DNA of 64,000 nucleotides from Microbispora rosea (GTDB taxonomy: Bacteria; Actinomycetota; Actinomycetes; Streptosporangiales; Streptosporangiaceae). Where the stretch lies: the NCBI RefSeq assembly GCF_900156315.1, contig NZ_FTNI01000002.1, positions 310,001 to 374,000 of the forward strand, given 5' to 3'. A program made the translations under genes and the position numbers. Every line of letters begins with the position of its first letter. Positions within the stretch are counted from its first letter, which is position 1. Positions 15,688 to 25,263 of the stretch are shown here, piece after piece. Below the pieces are notes generated by a model. The model did not search any database. It had not been told where the DNA came from and was given only the letters and a program-made list of their open reading frames with translations.

Positions 15688-16584
15688 GTGGGATTGCCCG
15701 TTTTCGATCGCGAACGGCTCCGCGTCTTCGTCGACTCTCCGGTCTTCCACCGTGCGGTCATCGCCGTCATCGCGCTGAACGGGATCGCGCTCGGGCTGGA
15801 GACGTCGCACGAGCTGGCCGACCGCCACGCCACGGCCTTCCTCGTGATCGACCGGGTCATCCTCGGCGTTTTCGTCATCGAGATCATCCTGCGGATCGTC
15901 GTCCACGGCAAGGCGTTCTTCCGTGACCCGTGGAGCTGGTTCGACCTGATCATCGTCGGAATGGCCCTCGTGCCGGCCTCGGAGTCGGTGTCGATCCTGC
16001 GGCTCTTCCGGTTCCTTCGGGTCCTGCGGCTGATCTCCGTCGTGCCGGGCATGCGACGGGTCGTCTCGGCGCTGTTCACCGCGATTCCGGGGCTGGCCTC
16101 GGCCGTGGTCCTCCTGCTGCTGTCGCTCTACACGGCGTCCGTGATCGGTGAGCAGCTCTTCCACGAAGTGGCCCCGCAGTACTTCGGGGACCTCGGGCAG
16201 TCGCTGTTCACCATGTTCACGGTGCTCACGGTCGAGAACGGGCCGCAGGTGGCCGGGGACGTGATGGCGAAGGAGCCCCTGGCGTGGATCTTCTTCGCCA
16301 CCTTCATCGTGATCACGGCGTTCTTCGTGCTCAACCTGCTCATCGGTGTGATCGTCTCCGCGATGGAGGCGGAGGTGAACGCCCAGCGGTGGAAAGAGGA
16401 CCAGGAACTGGAGCTGAAGCAGCACACCGCGGTCATGGACGAGATCAGGGCGCTGAGCGAGCGGGTCGACCGGCTGGCGGCCGCCCTGCCGGTGGCCGTG
16501 AGCACCCGTCCCGCGGGCGCCGACGCCCGTGACGCCGCGCCGGCGGATCGCACGACGGGCGGCGAGGCGCCTCAGCCCGAGTGA
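15688..16584 (+). CDS. Voltage-gated cation channel of the bacterial NaV type, atypical filter
   Basis: 298 aa, one six-helix channel subunit that would tetramerise. S1 lies at about 21-38, S2 at 52-74 and S3 at 83-97. S4 carries R105, R108, R111 and R114 at three-residue spacing (ILRLFRFLRVLRL). The pore helix and filter are at 172-187 and S6 at 198-228. A helical, charged tail (233-265) could form the usual C-terminal coiled coil. The filter reads TVENG rather than TLESW of NaChBac-like channels, so Na+ selectivity is uncertain. GTG 15688 is used; another GTG is at 15686 out of frame. Confidence 0.85.
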   Translation: MGLPVFDRERLRVFVDSPVFHRAVIAVIALNGIALGLETSHELADRHATAFLVIDRVILGVFVIEIILRIVVHGKAFFRDPWSWFDLIIVGMALVPASESVSILRLFRFLRVLRLISVVPGMRRVVSALFTAIPGLASAVVLLLLSLYTASVIGEQLFHEVAPQYFGDLGQSLFTMFTVLTVENGPQVAGDVMAKEPLAWIFFATFIVITAFFVLNLLIGVIVSAMEAEVNAQRWKEDQELELKQHTAVMDEIRALSERVDRLAAALPVAVSTRPAGADARDAAPADRTTGGEAPQPE

Positions 16585-16589
16585 GGGCG

Positions 16590-17339
16590 TCACTCGCGTC
16601 CCGGCTCCAGGAAGGCCATCGACACGTGCTCGGCCGTGGCCGTCATCAGGGCCCGCCGGGGCAGGCCGAGCTCGCTCAGCTCCTTGGCGATCGGGTGGTT
16701 GCCCAGGCGGATGAGCGCGCCTCCCGGCCGCCAGCGGATGCCCCGGGCGCGGACCGTCCAGGGGATGCGGCGGGTGACCCCGTCCAGGTGGGCGTAGGCG
16801 TCCGGCACGGGCAGCGTCTCGCCGAGCAGCGGCGCGGGCGTCGCCGGAATGCCGGGCCTGAGCAGCAGGTCGACGACCATCCGGCCGTCCCTGCGCAGCA
16901 GACACCGCTTGTACGGCGAGCCGAGCCGCAGGTCCACATCGGCCAGCTCCTTCGGGAAGCCCCAGATGGTCCGCCCGGCCTCCAGCGTGAACGTCTGATC
17001 GACCGGCAACCAGTGGACGAAGGCGCCCGAGCCCGCCCCGCGCAGGTCCCTCAGCCCGGCCAGCGGCCCGCGCCTCGGCGGAGGACCGGCGTCGGCCGGC
17101 CGTACGAGGAAGGTCACCCCGAACTCGTTGTAGGAGCCCAGATCGGAATCGTGGTAGCGGACGAACACCAGCGAGCACAGGGCTTTGCCCGGCAGGACCT
17201 CGGTGACGTCCATCCTGGAGTACGCGAGGACCGCACGGGCCGCGTCGGCCCGTACCAGGTAGGCGGCGAGGCAGACCGACGCGTCACGGACCTTCACCGG
17301 CGTCTCGACCCTGCGACCCTGGACGAGATGGCTAGCCAT
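16590..17339 (-). CDS. Acetoacetate decarboxylase (ADC)-fold protein
   Basis: 249 aa. WGFPKELADVDLRLG (126-140) places K130 where ADC has its Schiff-base lysine. The surrounding NEFGV, GLRDLRG and PYKRCLLRRDG segments fit the ADC-like fold. Many actinobacterial members are not true acetoacetate decarboxylases and act on other keto acids, so only the family is claimed. ATG 17339 starts just after GGGAG. It converges with the channel gene, leaving 5 bp between stops. Confidence 0.75.
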   Translation of the reverse strand: MASHLVQGRRVETPVKVRDASVCLAAYLVRADAARAVLAYSRMDVTEVLPGKALCSLVFVRYHDSDLGSYNEFGVTFLVRPADAGPPPRRGPLAGLRDLRGAGSGAFVHWLPVDQTFTLEAGRTIWGFPKELADVDLRLGSPYKRCLLRRDGRMVVDLLLRPGIPATPAPLLGETLPVPDAYAHLDGVTRRIPWTVRARGIRWRPGGALIRLGNHPIAKELSELGLPRRALMTATAEHVSMAFLEPGRE

Positions 17340-17498
17340 GCTCCCAGTACAGCAAGCCGGGCGGCCGGGCGACAGCCGTACGGCGGCAAGGTTGTCCCAG
17401 ACCTGCTCTCCGGCGGACGTCGATATCCGGGGCGGCCGTTCGTGTAAAGGGTGAGCGGCCCGCGCCCGGCGGGCCTCGCCGAGGAGGCATACGAGACC

Positions 17499-17867
17499 AT
17501 GAGGCACTATCTGCTCAGCATCCAGCAGCCCGACGGCGGGACGCCCCCGCCGGAGGTCCTGGAGCCGATCATGCGTGATCTGGCGGTCCTCAACGAGGAG
17601 CTGCGCGCCGCGGGGGCGTGGGTGTTCTCCGGTGGGCTGCACGATCCGGGCACGGCGACGGTGGTGCGGGTGCGCGACGGGGAGGAGTTCGTCACCGACG
17701 GCCCGTACACCGAGGGCAAGGAGCACGTCGGCGGGCTCACGATCATCAAGGCGCCCGACCTCGACGCGGCGCTGGAGTGGGGGCGCAGGCTCGCCCGCGC
17801 GACCACGCTCCCGGTGGAGGTGCGCCCCTTCGCGGGCGTCGTGGAGGGCGATGACGACCGGCGGTAG
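17499..17867 (+). CDS. YCII/DGPF-domain protein paired with an ECF42 sigma factor
   Basis: 122 aa. YCII fold with the DGPF-type signature [18 protein letters not shown] (the fourth residue of DGPF is Tyr here). DGPF proteins are the standard genetic partners and likely targets or modulators of ECF42 sigma factors. ATG 17499 is preceded by GAGGAGG at 17481-17487, an 11-nt spacing. The sigma gene begins 17 bp before this gene ends, so the two are translationally coupled. Confidence 0.85.
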   Translation: MRHYLLSIQQPDGGTPPPEVLEPIMRDLAVLNEELRAAGAWVFSGGLHDPGTATVVRVRDGEEFVTDGPYTEGKEHVGGLTIIKAPDLDAALEWGRRLARATTLPVEVRPFAGVVEGDDDRR

Positions 17868-19098
17868 GGACCCCGGCATCGAGCGGGTGTTCCGGGAGGA
17901 GTACGGCCGGGCCGTCGCGGTCCTGGTCCGCCACTTCGGCGACATCGACGTCGCGGAGGAGGCGGTCCAGGACGCGTTCGCCGAGGCGGTGCGGCGCTGG
18001 CCGCGCGACGGGCCGCCGCCCAGCCCGGCCGGCTGGATCATCACGACCGCCCGCAACCGGGTGATCGACCGCCACCGCCGGGAGTCCCTGCGTGCGGACA
18101 GGCACGCGCGGGCGGCCCTGCTCCACACCCCCGGCGACGCCGGCGGCGAACCGGCCGAGGAGGGCCCCGTGCACGACGACCGGCTCCGTCTGATCTTCAC
18201 CTGCTGCCATCCCGCGCTCGCCCCGGCCACCCGGGTCGCGCTGACGCTGCGCCTGCTCGGCGGCCTCACCACGGCCGAGATCGCGCGGGCGTTCCTGGTC
18301 CCCGAGCCGACCATGGCCCAGCGGCTGGTCCGGGCCAAGGCCAAGATCCGTGACGCGGGGATCCCGTACCGCGTCCCGAGGGAGGCCGACCTGCCGGACC
18401 GCCTCCGGGCCGTGCTCGCCGTCGTTTACCTGATCTTCAACGAAGGGCACACGGCGAGCGCGGGCGACCGGCTGGCCCGCGAGGACCTGTGCGCGGAGGC
18501 CGTCAGGCTCGGCCGCCTGCTGGCCGCGCTGATGCCCGACGAGCCGGAGGTCATGGGGCTGCTCGCGCTCATGCTGCTCGTCCACGCCCGCCGCGACGCC
18601 CGCACCACCCCGGCCGGCGACCTCGTGCCGCTGCCGGAGCAGGACCGCGGCCGGTGGGACCGCGCGCTCGTCACCGAGGGCCAGGACATCGTGCGGGCGT
18701 GCCTGCGGCGCGGCCGGCCGGGGCCCTACCAGATCCAGGCGGCGATCAACGCCGTCCACGCCGACGCGCCGGTCGCCGCCGCCACGGACTGGCGGCAGAT
18801 CCTGAGCCTGTACGACCACCTGCTCGCCCTCGCCCCCAACCCGGTCGTGGCCCTGAACCGGGCCGTCGCGGTGGCCGAGGTGGACGGGCCGCAGGCCGCG
18901 CTCGCCCTCGTGGACGATCTCGACCTGGACGGCTACCACCTGTTCCACGCCGTCAGGGCCGACCTGCTGCGGCGGCTCGGCCGGGCCGGGGAGGCCGCGC
19001 GGGCGTACGAGGCGGCGATCGCCCGCACCCGGAACGCCTCGGAGCGGGCCTTCCTCGACCGGCGCCTGCGTCAGGTCCGGGAGCCTGAGCGGCCCTGA
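17851..19098 (+). CDS. ECF42-group RNA polymerase sigma factor with long C-terminal extension
   Basis: 415 aa. Sigma region 2 ([34 protein letters not shown]) and region 4 ([19 protein letters not shown]) fill the first 175 residues. The rest is a roughly 240-residue helical extension containing [24 protein letters not shown] and tetratricopeptide-like helices. This is diagnostic of ECF42/SigI-like factors (DUF6596 region), in which the extension is needed for activity instead of an anti-sigma factor. ATG 17851 follows GGAGGG. Its natural target is usually the adjacent DGPF gene; no clear ECF42 promoter was found upstream by eye. Confidence 0.9.
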   Translation: MTTGGRDPGIERVFREEYGRAVAVLVRHFGDIDVAEEAVQDAFAEAVRRWPRDGPPPSPAGWIITTARNRVIDRHRRESLRADRHARAALLHTPGDAGGEPAEEGPVHDDRLRLIFTCCHPALAPATRVALTLRLLGGLTTAEIARAFLVPEPTMAQRLVRAKAKIRDAGIPYRVPREADLPDRLRAVLAVVYLIFNEGHTASAGDRLAREDLCAEAVRLGRLLAALMPDEPEVMGLLALMLLVHARRDARTTPAGDLVPLPEQDRGRWDRALVTEGQDIVRACLRRGRPGPYQIQAAINAVHADAPVAAATDWRQILSLYDHLLALAPNPVVALNRAVAVAEVDGPQAALALVDDLDLDGYHLFHAVRADLLRRLGRAGEAARAYEAAIARTRNASERAFLDRRLRQVREPERP

Positions 19099-19120
19099 GT
19101 GCGAGCGGTGCTGAGCGGCG

Positions 19121-20257
19121 TCAGGCCGGGACCGTACGGCTGGGGCTCAGGGCCGGGACCGTGGTCGGGGCCTGGGCCCACCGCTCCAGCAGGGCGACGA
19201 ACTCCCCGGCCACGGCGGGCCAGTGGTAGTGGTTCAGCGCCTCGACGTAGCCCCGGGCGCCCATCGCGGCCCGCCGTTCGGCGTCCTCGCGCAGGCGGAG
19301 CACGCACTGCACGACCGCGTCCGCCACCGCGCCGACGTCGCCGAACGGGACGATCGTCCCGCAGTCGACCCGCCCGACCAGGGACGCCGCCCTCGGCAGC
19401 GGGGTCGTCACGACGGGGATGCCGCGGGCCATGTATTCGACGACCTTCGTGGGTGTCGACTGGCGATAGTTCGGCACGTCGTGCAGCAGGGACAGCCCGG
19501 CCAGGGCGCCCTCGGCCATTCGCAGCGCGTGGTTGTTGGGGACGTACCCGAACCAGTCGAGCAGCCCAGCGCGCTGTGCGTCGCGCAGCATCGGACGCAC
19601 CGCGGCGTCGGCCGGGCCGATCAGATCCAGGCGGATGCCGTGTGGCCGGAGCCGCCGGGCGATCTCCACCATCTCCGCCGCGCCGCGCGCCAGGGAGATC
19701 TGCCCCACGTAGACGACCCGGGAGTCCCCCGGCGGCGCGGGCGGAGCCGGAGGCACGTACGTGTGGTTGGGCACCACGGGATGCGTGCCGGGGAAGCGCT
19801 CACGGTAGGCCTCCTCGGCGAGGATGAGATGGAGGTTGCGCTCCGCCCGGCCCTCGATGGCGCGGATCAGCGGCGGCAGGACGCTCCGCACCGGCCCGGG
19901 GAGGTACGTCTTGGCGTTCAGCGCCCCGATCGTGTCCTCGTGGACGTCCCAGACGGTGGGCGGCCGTTTGCGCGGCAGCGCGAGCAGCAGCTCGGTGTCG
20001 TGCACGAGCAGCAGGTCGGCGTCTCGCGCGGCCGTGCGCAGGGCGGAGGTGGCGGCCCGCAGCGCCTTGCCGCGGCGCAGGCCCACGGCCCTCGGCACGT
20101 CGACGGCCCGGATGCCCGGCCGCGGCGTCACGTTGCAGTGCGTGAACGGCGCGACGAAGGTGACCTCGTGCCCGGCGTCGAGCAGCGCCCGGATCTGCCG
20201 GTGAGCGATCCGGGCGTCCTCGGGGTGATGGACTGTCGTGCCGACGCATACCCTCAT
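19121..20257 (-). CDS. Family 4 glycosyltransferase
   Basis: 378 aa, GT-B fold. The N-terminal half (MRVCVGTTVHHPEDARIAHR, GHEVTFVAP, HDTELLLALP) binds the acceptor. The donor half has VVYVGQISLARGAAEMVEIA and a C-terminal SLLHDVPNYRQSTPTKVVEYMARGIP, where the P-x-K-x-x-E-Y-M-A motif replaces the classical E-x7-E. It likely adds a sugar to a lipid-linked precursor. It lies 67 bp after the acyltransferase gene on the same strand, so they may share a transcript. Confidence 0.85.
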   Translation of the reverse strand: MRVCVGTTVHHPEDARIAHRQIRALLDAGHEVTFVAPFTHCNVTPRPGIRAVDVPRAVGLRRGKALRAATSALRTAARDADLLLVHDTELLLALPRKRPPTVWDVHEDTIGALNAKTYLPGPVRSVLPPLIRAIEGRAERNLHLILAEEAYRERFPGTHPVVPNHTYVPPAPPAPPGDSRVVYVGQISLARGAAEMVEIARRLRPHGIRLDLIGPADAAVRPMLRDAQRAGLLDWFGYVPNNHALRMAEGALAGLSLLHDVPNYRQSTPTKVVEYMARGIPVVTTPLPRAASLVGRVDCGTIVPFGDVGAVADAVVQCVLRLREDAERRAAMGARGYVEALNHYHWPAVAGEFVALLERWAQAPTTVPALSPSRTVPA

Positions 20258-20324
20258 ACGGCGAGGTTGACCGCACCGTCCGAAATGACCGGATGCGCCG
20301 GGTGAATGCTCCTCGAAATAGCGC

Positions 20325-22724
20325 TTAACTTCCGGTGTTCGCCGGTTGCGGAGTCCGCGCGCTCGGCCTCCGGTACAACCAGGTCAGCCGGGGTTCGAGC
20401 AGCCACTTGAACGCCGTACGGGTGATCGGCAGGCACAGCACGATGGCCAGCGCGAAGCAGGAGCACGCGATGGCCGCCACGCCGAGCGGGCCGTACAGCC
20501 AGGAGAAGCTGAGCCAGCCCATCTCCTTGGCGATCATCACCGGCACGCCGTGCAGCAGGTAGCAGTAGAGCGTGCGGGTGCCGAGGTCGGTGAACCACGT
20601 CTGGCGGCGGGGGATCAGCGACATCACGGCCGCCGACATGGCCAGCGCGGCCACCAGCAGACCGGTGCGCAGCAGCATGCCCTTCCACCAGACCAGGTGG
20701 AGGTTCTTGTAGCTGTTCTTGTAGTAGATCGGGCCGAGCTTGATCGAGTAGTTCTTCACCAGGAAGATCGCCACGGCCGCGGCGCCCAGCAGCACGATCA
20801 CCGACAGCACCATCACCCAGCGCTGCTTGAGGAAGTCGAAGACCTCCGGCTTGAGCACGAGGCCGAGGACGAAGAACGGCATGAGGCCGAAGAAGCGGTC
20901 CATGCTGAAGTCGCCGGAGAGCTGGGAGAACCCGGCGAACAGGTAGACGACGATCGAGATGACGAACGGATACTTCATCCGCTTCCACACGGGTGTGGAC
21001 AGCCGCCAGAACAGCAGCGCGAGCAGATACCAGTTCAACCAGGCGGGATCCGTGATCGTGATGCTGAACTTGTGCCCGAAGGCGGTGCGCAGCACCGCGT
21101 ATCCCAGCTCGACGACCACGTACGGCACGAGGAACGTGTCGACCAGCTTGTTGGTCTTCGCGTTGGAATTCCAGAAGTTCCTGGACAGGTAACCGCTGAC
21201 GATGACGAACAGCGGCATGTGGAAGACGTAGATGAACAGGTAGGCCGCCCGTGAGGAGTCGGCCGCCAGCGTCGGGACCAGCGAGTGGCCGATCGGCACC
21301 AGGGCGATGCCGACGAACTTCACGTTGTCCAGGTAGGGGTCACGCGGCTTCTTGGCCCGGGGCGCGCGCTCCTGCTCGCGCTCGCCCTCCTGGCCGTCAC
21401 GCCGCCCCGCGCCTCGGGCGGCCGAGTCGCCCGGCCCGGCGGGCGCCTCGGCCCAGGCGGGCAGCGGGGCACGCAGCGGCCTGCCGAGCGGACCGGTCTG
21501 GCGGGGGTCGTTCGCGCCGTCGGGGCCGTCCGGGGAGCGCCGCCAGGGGTCCCACTGGGCGGGGTCGCCGGCCTCCTGCCCCGGCCACGCGGGGGCCGGT
21601 GCGGCGCCGAAGGGGTCGTCCGGGGTGACGGCCGGGCCGGCGCCGGACGGGGGAGTGTCGAGGAAGGGGTTGGCCGTCCTGCCGGCGGCCGCCGCCGGCG
21701 AAGGGAAGCCGAGGGGTTCGGGAAAGGCAGGGGGCTCCGGGAAGCCCGCGAAGCGCGTCGGCGCCGGTTCCGGCCCGGCTCCGAAGGCCGGGGCGGGGAA
21801 GGCAGGGGATTCGCCGAAGGGGGGCGTGGGGGCGTCGGGGCCGTCCTGCGGCCCGGGGGCGGACGACCGCCGGGCGGCGGCGGGGAACGCGTCCGCGAGG
21901 TTGCGAGGACCGTGCTCGGGGAACGCCTGCGGCCACGCGGCGTCGTCGGCGGCGCCCGCGCGCGGCGCGGGACGTTGCATGCCCTGACGAGCCGTGTCCT
22001 GGCGAGCCGTGTCCTGACCAGCCAGGCCCCGGCCTGCGGAGAAGTAGTCGAAGCCCTCCGGCTTCGGGGCGGACGCGGGCGGCATACCCAGGCGGGAGGC
22101 GCCCGGCTGGCGCGGCTTGCGTACGGGCAGGGGCTGCTTCTCGTAGGGCGTGTCATGCGACGCGGAAGCGGCGGGCGCCGGTGCGGGGGCGGGCGTGGAA
22201 CCGGCCGGCATGGCATTGGCCGGCATGGAACCGGCCGTCGCGGCATTGCCGGGCGAGATGCCGGGCCCCCCGGCGCTCCGCGGCTTGCGCACGGGCAGCG
22301 GCTGCTTCTCGTACGGGCTGTCGTACGTCGGGGCGCCGACGGGTGTGGAACCGCTCGGCGCGGCGCCGGGGCCTTCGGGGCTCCCCGCTTCGGCGGCGGC
22401 GCCTGCCGCGCTGCCCGGGGCCCTCTCACCGCTCTCGTGGCGACCGTACGCCGGTGCGGCCGTGCCCTCGTCGCCGGGCGCCGGAACGCCGCCCTCGTGA
22501 CGCCCGTGCTCGTGCCGCTCGTGGGACTGGAAGCCGGGCCGGCCCGTACCCTGCTCCGCCTCGGGACCGCCCGTGGTCTTCGGCTCCCGCCGTGGCAGGC
22601 CACCGTCCGGAGCGGGCCAGTCTCCGGTGATGCGTCCTATCACTCCGGTGGGAGCCTCTTCGGCATCGGGGTCGTTGCCTTGCGGGGATCCGGGAACCGG
22701 CGGGTGATGGCGGGGGTCACTCAC
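20325..22724 (-). CDS. Membrane acyltransferase (acyltransferase_3/fucose 4-O-acetylase-like) with long disordered N-terminus
   Basis: 799 aa. About the first 460 residues are Pro/Ala/Gly/Glu-rich and low in complexity, with no membrane helix. The catalytic part then begins DPYLDNVKFVGIALVPIGHS and runs through about ten membrane helices (FHMPLFVIVSGYLSRNFW, NWYLLALLFWRL, CYLLHGVPVMIAKEMG). Such enzymes move acetyl or other acyl groups onto envelope sugars. The disordered head contains PYEKQPLPVRKPR twice. GTG 22724 has no clear ribosome site. Neighbouring glycosyltransferase and LCP genes fit decoration of a surface glycan. Confidence 0.8.
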   Translation of the reverse strand: MSDPRHHPPVPGSPQGNDPDAEEAPTGVIGRITGDWPAPDGGLPRREPKTTGGPEAEQGTGRPGFQSHERHEHGRHEGGVPAPGDEGTAAPAYGRHESGERAPGSAAGAAAEAGSPEGPGAAPSGSTPVGAPTYDSPYEKQPLPVRKPRSAGGPGISPGNAATAGSMPANAMPAGSTPAPAPAPAASASHDTPYEKQPLPVRKPRQPGASRLGMPPASAPKPEGFDYFSAGRGLAGQDTARQDTARQGMQRPAPRAGAADDAAWPQAFPEHGPRNLADAFPAAARRSSAPGPQDGPDAPTPPFGESPAFPAPAFGAGPEPAPTRFAGFPEPPAFPEPLGFPSPAAAAGRTANPFLDTPPSGAGPAVTPDDPFGAAPAPAWPGQEAGDPAQWDPWRRSPDGPDGANDPRQTGPLGRPLRAPLPAWAEAPAGPGDSAARGAGRRDGQEGEREQERAPRAKKPRDPYLDNVKFVGIALVPIGHSLVPTLAADSSRAAYLFIYVFHMPLFVIVSGYLSRNFWNSNAKTNKLVDTFLVPYVVVELGYAVLRTAFGHKFSITITDPAWLNWYLLALLFWRLSTPVWKRMKYPFVISIVVYLFAGFSQLSGDFSMDRFFGLMPFFVLGLVLKPEVFDFLKQRWVMVLSVIVLLGAAAVAIFLVKNYSIKLGPIYYKNSYKNLHLVWWKGMLLRTGLLVAALAMSAAVMSLIPRRQTWFTDLGTRTLYCYLLHGVPVMIAKEMGWLSFSWLYGPLGVAAIACSCFALAIVLCLPITRTAFKWLLEPRLTWLYRRPSARTPQPANTGS
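22112..22325 (-). repeat. Internal duplication encoding the PYEKQPLPVRKPR motif
   Basis: Two DNA copies, around 22112-22150 and 22281-22319, encode the same 13 residues with synonymous and near-synonymous changes. Between them lies a shorter tandem (GGCATGGAACCGGCC-like units at about 22195-22245) encoding MPANAMPAG-type residues. Both lie in the disordered head of the acyltransferase. The basic, Tyr-containing motif could be a docking or phosphorylation site; that is inference. Confidence 0.6.
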
Positions 22725-22963
22725 GGGAGAAACGCTCAGCTATCTGTTGGAGGTTCGGGGGAACGGCCACGCCTGGCGTAGCGTCGCCGCGTCCTTTCGG
22801 ACACTAGCGAAGGCGCCCCGGCGCATCAGCCCGAACGGGCGAACAGGGCGCGTTCGCCAGGTGTTCACCCTAACGTTCTTGGGACGCCGATGTCGCCTCT
22901 GGGGTTGAACGAAGATCCTGTGAGTTCTGTGGGATTTGTTGTCAGACCGGCGGAAACGGAACC

Positions 22964-23007
22964 GGCCGGGGCCCTTCGCCCTCGTGGACGATCTCGGAGC
23001 CCCGGCC
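22964..23007 (-). terminator. GC-rich hairpin after the second LCP gene
   Basis: GGCCGGGGC (22964-22972) and GCCCCGGCC (22999-23007) form a perfect 9-bp stem with a 26-nt loop. It lies 15 bp beyond the LCP stop at 23023 on the minus strand. There is no T-run, as is common for actinomycete terminators. The remainder of the 298-bp gap to 22725 holds no gene that I can support and should contain the acyltransferase promoter. Confidence 0.5.
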
Positions 23008-23022
23008 CGGCCGCGACGCGTG

Positions 23023-24993
23023 TCAGCTCGCGCAGATGTTGGTCTCGGACGTCACCGCGTTGTCCCCGACCTGCAGCGGGACGCGCACGCCCTTCCAGTC
23101 GGCGCCGATGACGAGCTGGATGATCGGCCCGCGCACCTTGCCCTTGGGCGCGTCCGGCGGGGGCGAGGACGGCGTGAAGGGCGTGACCGGGCCGCTCGCC
23201 GCCTTGCCGGTCTCCGGGCTGACGGGGTTGAGCAGCTTGCCGACCAGGATCTTCGAGTAGTTCCAGCCCTGACCGGTGTAGCGGACCATGGTCTTCGGCT
23301 GGTCGGTGCCGTCGGGCTTCTTCGCGTCGCCGACGCCGACGACGTTGAAGCCGAGCCCGGCGAGCTCCTCGGCGACCTCCTTGGCCCGCCCAGGGGTGTT
23401 GGTGCCGTTGAACACCTGCACCTTGACCTGCTGCGGCTTGGTGACCACCGGGCCCGAGGGCGAGGCGGCCGCGCTCGGAGCGGCGCTGGCGGTGGGGGTC
23501 ACCTCGGTGTCGTTCGCGATGGCCTTGAAGAGGTTGCCCGCGGCCGGCTGCTTCCACTGGACGCGGTTCTTGTCGGCGACGTACGGCTCCCACGGCACGG
23601 TGGTGGCCTTGAAGCCCTTCGCGGAGAGCTTCTGCGCGCTCTGGGCGACCTTGAGGAGCTCCTCGGTGTTGAGCGCGTCGTCCATGGTGACGGACTTCGC
23701 CGCGGCGGCGATGAAGTTCTGCAGCTTGCCGACGTCGGTGAGCAGGGCGCTGCTGGTCGCCTTCTTCACGACCTGGGAGATGAAGACCTGCTGGCGCTTG
23801 ATGCGGGAGATGTCGCTGCCGTCGCCGAGGCCGTAGCGCAGCCGCACGTAGCCGAGCGCGGCCTCGCCCTTCACGATCTGCTTGCCGGCCGGCAGCGTGA
23901 GCTTCGACTTCTTGTCGTTGACGGCCTGCGGCAGGCAGATCTCGATGCCGCCGAGCGCGTTCACGATGTTCTTGAAGCCGGTGAAGTCCACCTTCACGTA
24001 GTGCTGGACGCTGATACCGGTGAGGGTCTCGATGGTCCGGCGCGTGCAGATCATCCCGCCGTCGGAGAACGCGGAGTTGATCATCCCGAGATGCGCGGGG
24101 ACGAGCGTCTTGTTCCTGTTGTAGCAGGCGGGGATCATCACCATGGAGTCGCGGGGGAAGCTCAGCAGCGTCGCCCCGTCGCGGTTGGGCGACACGTGGA
24201 GCAGCATGATCGTGTCGGTGCGCTCACCATCGTTGACCAGGTGCTGGCCGTACTTCTTGTTGTCCCCCGCCCGGGTGTCGGAACCCACGAGCAGAACGTT
24301 GATCGCACCGGTCTCGTTGACGGGACGGTTCTTGTCGAGGTCGTCGGTGGACGCGCCTCTGTTGATCAGGCCGATGGTGCTCCGATAGACCTTGTAGGCC
24401 GTCAGCGTGCCGATGACCAGCACACACGTGAGCACCACGCTGATCCAGCCGCCGATCCCCAGGCCGGACCGGCCCCCGCCGCCCCCGCCGCGCCGGCGGG
24501 ACGGCCTGTCGTCCGGAGGGAGCTCGCCGCCGCCTCCAGAGGCGCGGCCCGGGGCGGTGGGGGCCGCGCCGTAGCCGCTGTCCTCGTCGCCGCCGCGCCT
24601 GCGGCCGCGCCGCCGCGGTGCCTCCTCCTCCTCCTCATAGAGAGGATCGGGCTCGTACAGGGGCTCGGACGGCTCGGCGCGCCGCCCGCCTCGCCGGCGT
24701 CCCCCGTCGTACGCCTCGGGCGGGTAGCCGTTCTCGGGTGGCCGCTGCCGGCCTCGTCTCGCCGGCATCTCCGCGTAGCCCGCGGGGGCGGTGGCCACCG
24801 GCATGTCGGCGTACCCCGCGGGCGCGGAGGCTCCTCTGCGGCCTCGGGGAGCCTCGAAGGCGCCGTCGTACGCGCCGTCTTCGGGGGAACCCCAGACTCT
24901 CTGGTCGGACGGAGCCGGCGGACGGCCGGAACGCGCGCCGATGCGCCTGTGCTCACTCACCGCAGGCCTGCCCGGCAGGCGGCCGTACGGCAT
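23023..24993 (-). CDS. Second LytR-CpsA-Psr family protein with long Arg/Pro-rich cytoplasmic head and LytR_C domain
   Basis: 656 aa. About 180 N-terminal residues are low-complexity, rich in R, P, G and E. One membrane helix (ISVVLTCVLVIGTLTAY) follows. The LCP domain has NVLLVGSDTR, GERTDTIMLLHV, SFPRDSMV and the arginine loop SDISRIKRQQVF. The C-terminal LytR_C domain begins KVQVFNGTNTPGRAKEVAE. It should attach glycopolymers to the wall outside the membrane. ATG 24993 is the outermost start, and GTG 24960 (VSEHRR) is a credible alternative; neither has a strong ribosome site. Two LCP genes 20 kb apart suggest different polymers or partial redundancy. Confidence 0.87.
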   Translation of the reverse strand: MPYGRLPGRPAVSEHRRIGARSGRPPAPSDQRVWGSPEDGAYDGAFEAPRGRRGASAPAGYADMPVATAPAGYAEMPARRGRQRPPENGYPPEAYDGGRRRGGRRAEPSEPLYEPDPLYEEEEEAPRRRGRRRGGDEDSGYGAAPTAPGRASGGGGELPPDDRPSRRRGGGGGGRSGLGIGGWISVVLTCVLVIGTLTAYKVYRSTIGLINRGASTDDLDKNRPVNETGAINVLLVGSDTRAGDNKKYGQHLVNDGERTDTIMLLHVSPNRDGATLLSFPRDSMVMIPACYNRNKTLVPAHLGMINSAFSDGGMICTRRTIETLTGISVQHYVKVDFTGFKNIVNALGGIEICLPQAVNDKKSKLTLPAGKQIVKGEAALGYVRLRYGLGDGSDISRIKRQQVFISQVVKKATSSALLTDVGKLQNFIAAAAKSVTMDDALNTEELLKVAQSAQKLSAKGFKATTVPWEPYVADKNRVQWKQPAAGNLFKAIANDTEVTPTASAAPSAAASPSGPVVTKPQQVKVQVFNGTNTPGRAKEVAEELAGLGFNVVGVGDAKKPDGTDQPKTMVRYTGQGWNYSKILVGKLLNPVSPETGKAASGPVTPFTPSSPPPDAPKGKVRGPIIQLVIGADWKGVRVPLQVGDNAVTSETNICAS

Positions 24994-25263
24994 GGTGGGG
25001 CGGCCGGACGAGTGGGCGAGGGGCCGGCAGGATTACTGGTTCGCTCGCACACTTGTCCTCCTTGCCTGGCGATCACACGTGGCGCTCCGAGGGTAGGTCA
25101 CTGGAGCGTCTGCGGGCGCCGCGATTGGGAGGATCCGGGCCGCGATCACGCCGTGCCACGTCCCCCTGATCCAGGGGCAGAGCATACTAAACACCGACAT
25201 TCTGGGTATGGGATTGAGTTTCCCTTTACCGGGATTTGATGTTTCGGATGTTGTTTGGTCAGT

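Noticed and set aside
17411..17445. ECF42 target promoter for the DGPF gene
   Set aside because: ACGTCGAT is only similar to the TGTCGA -35, and no matching -10 lies at proper spacing.
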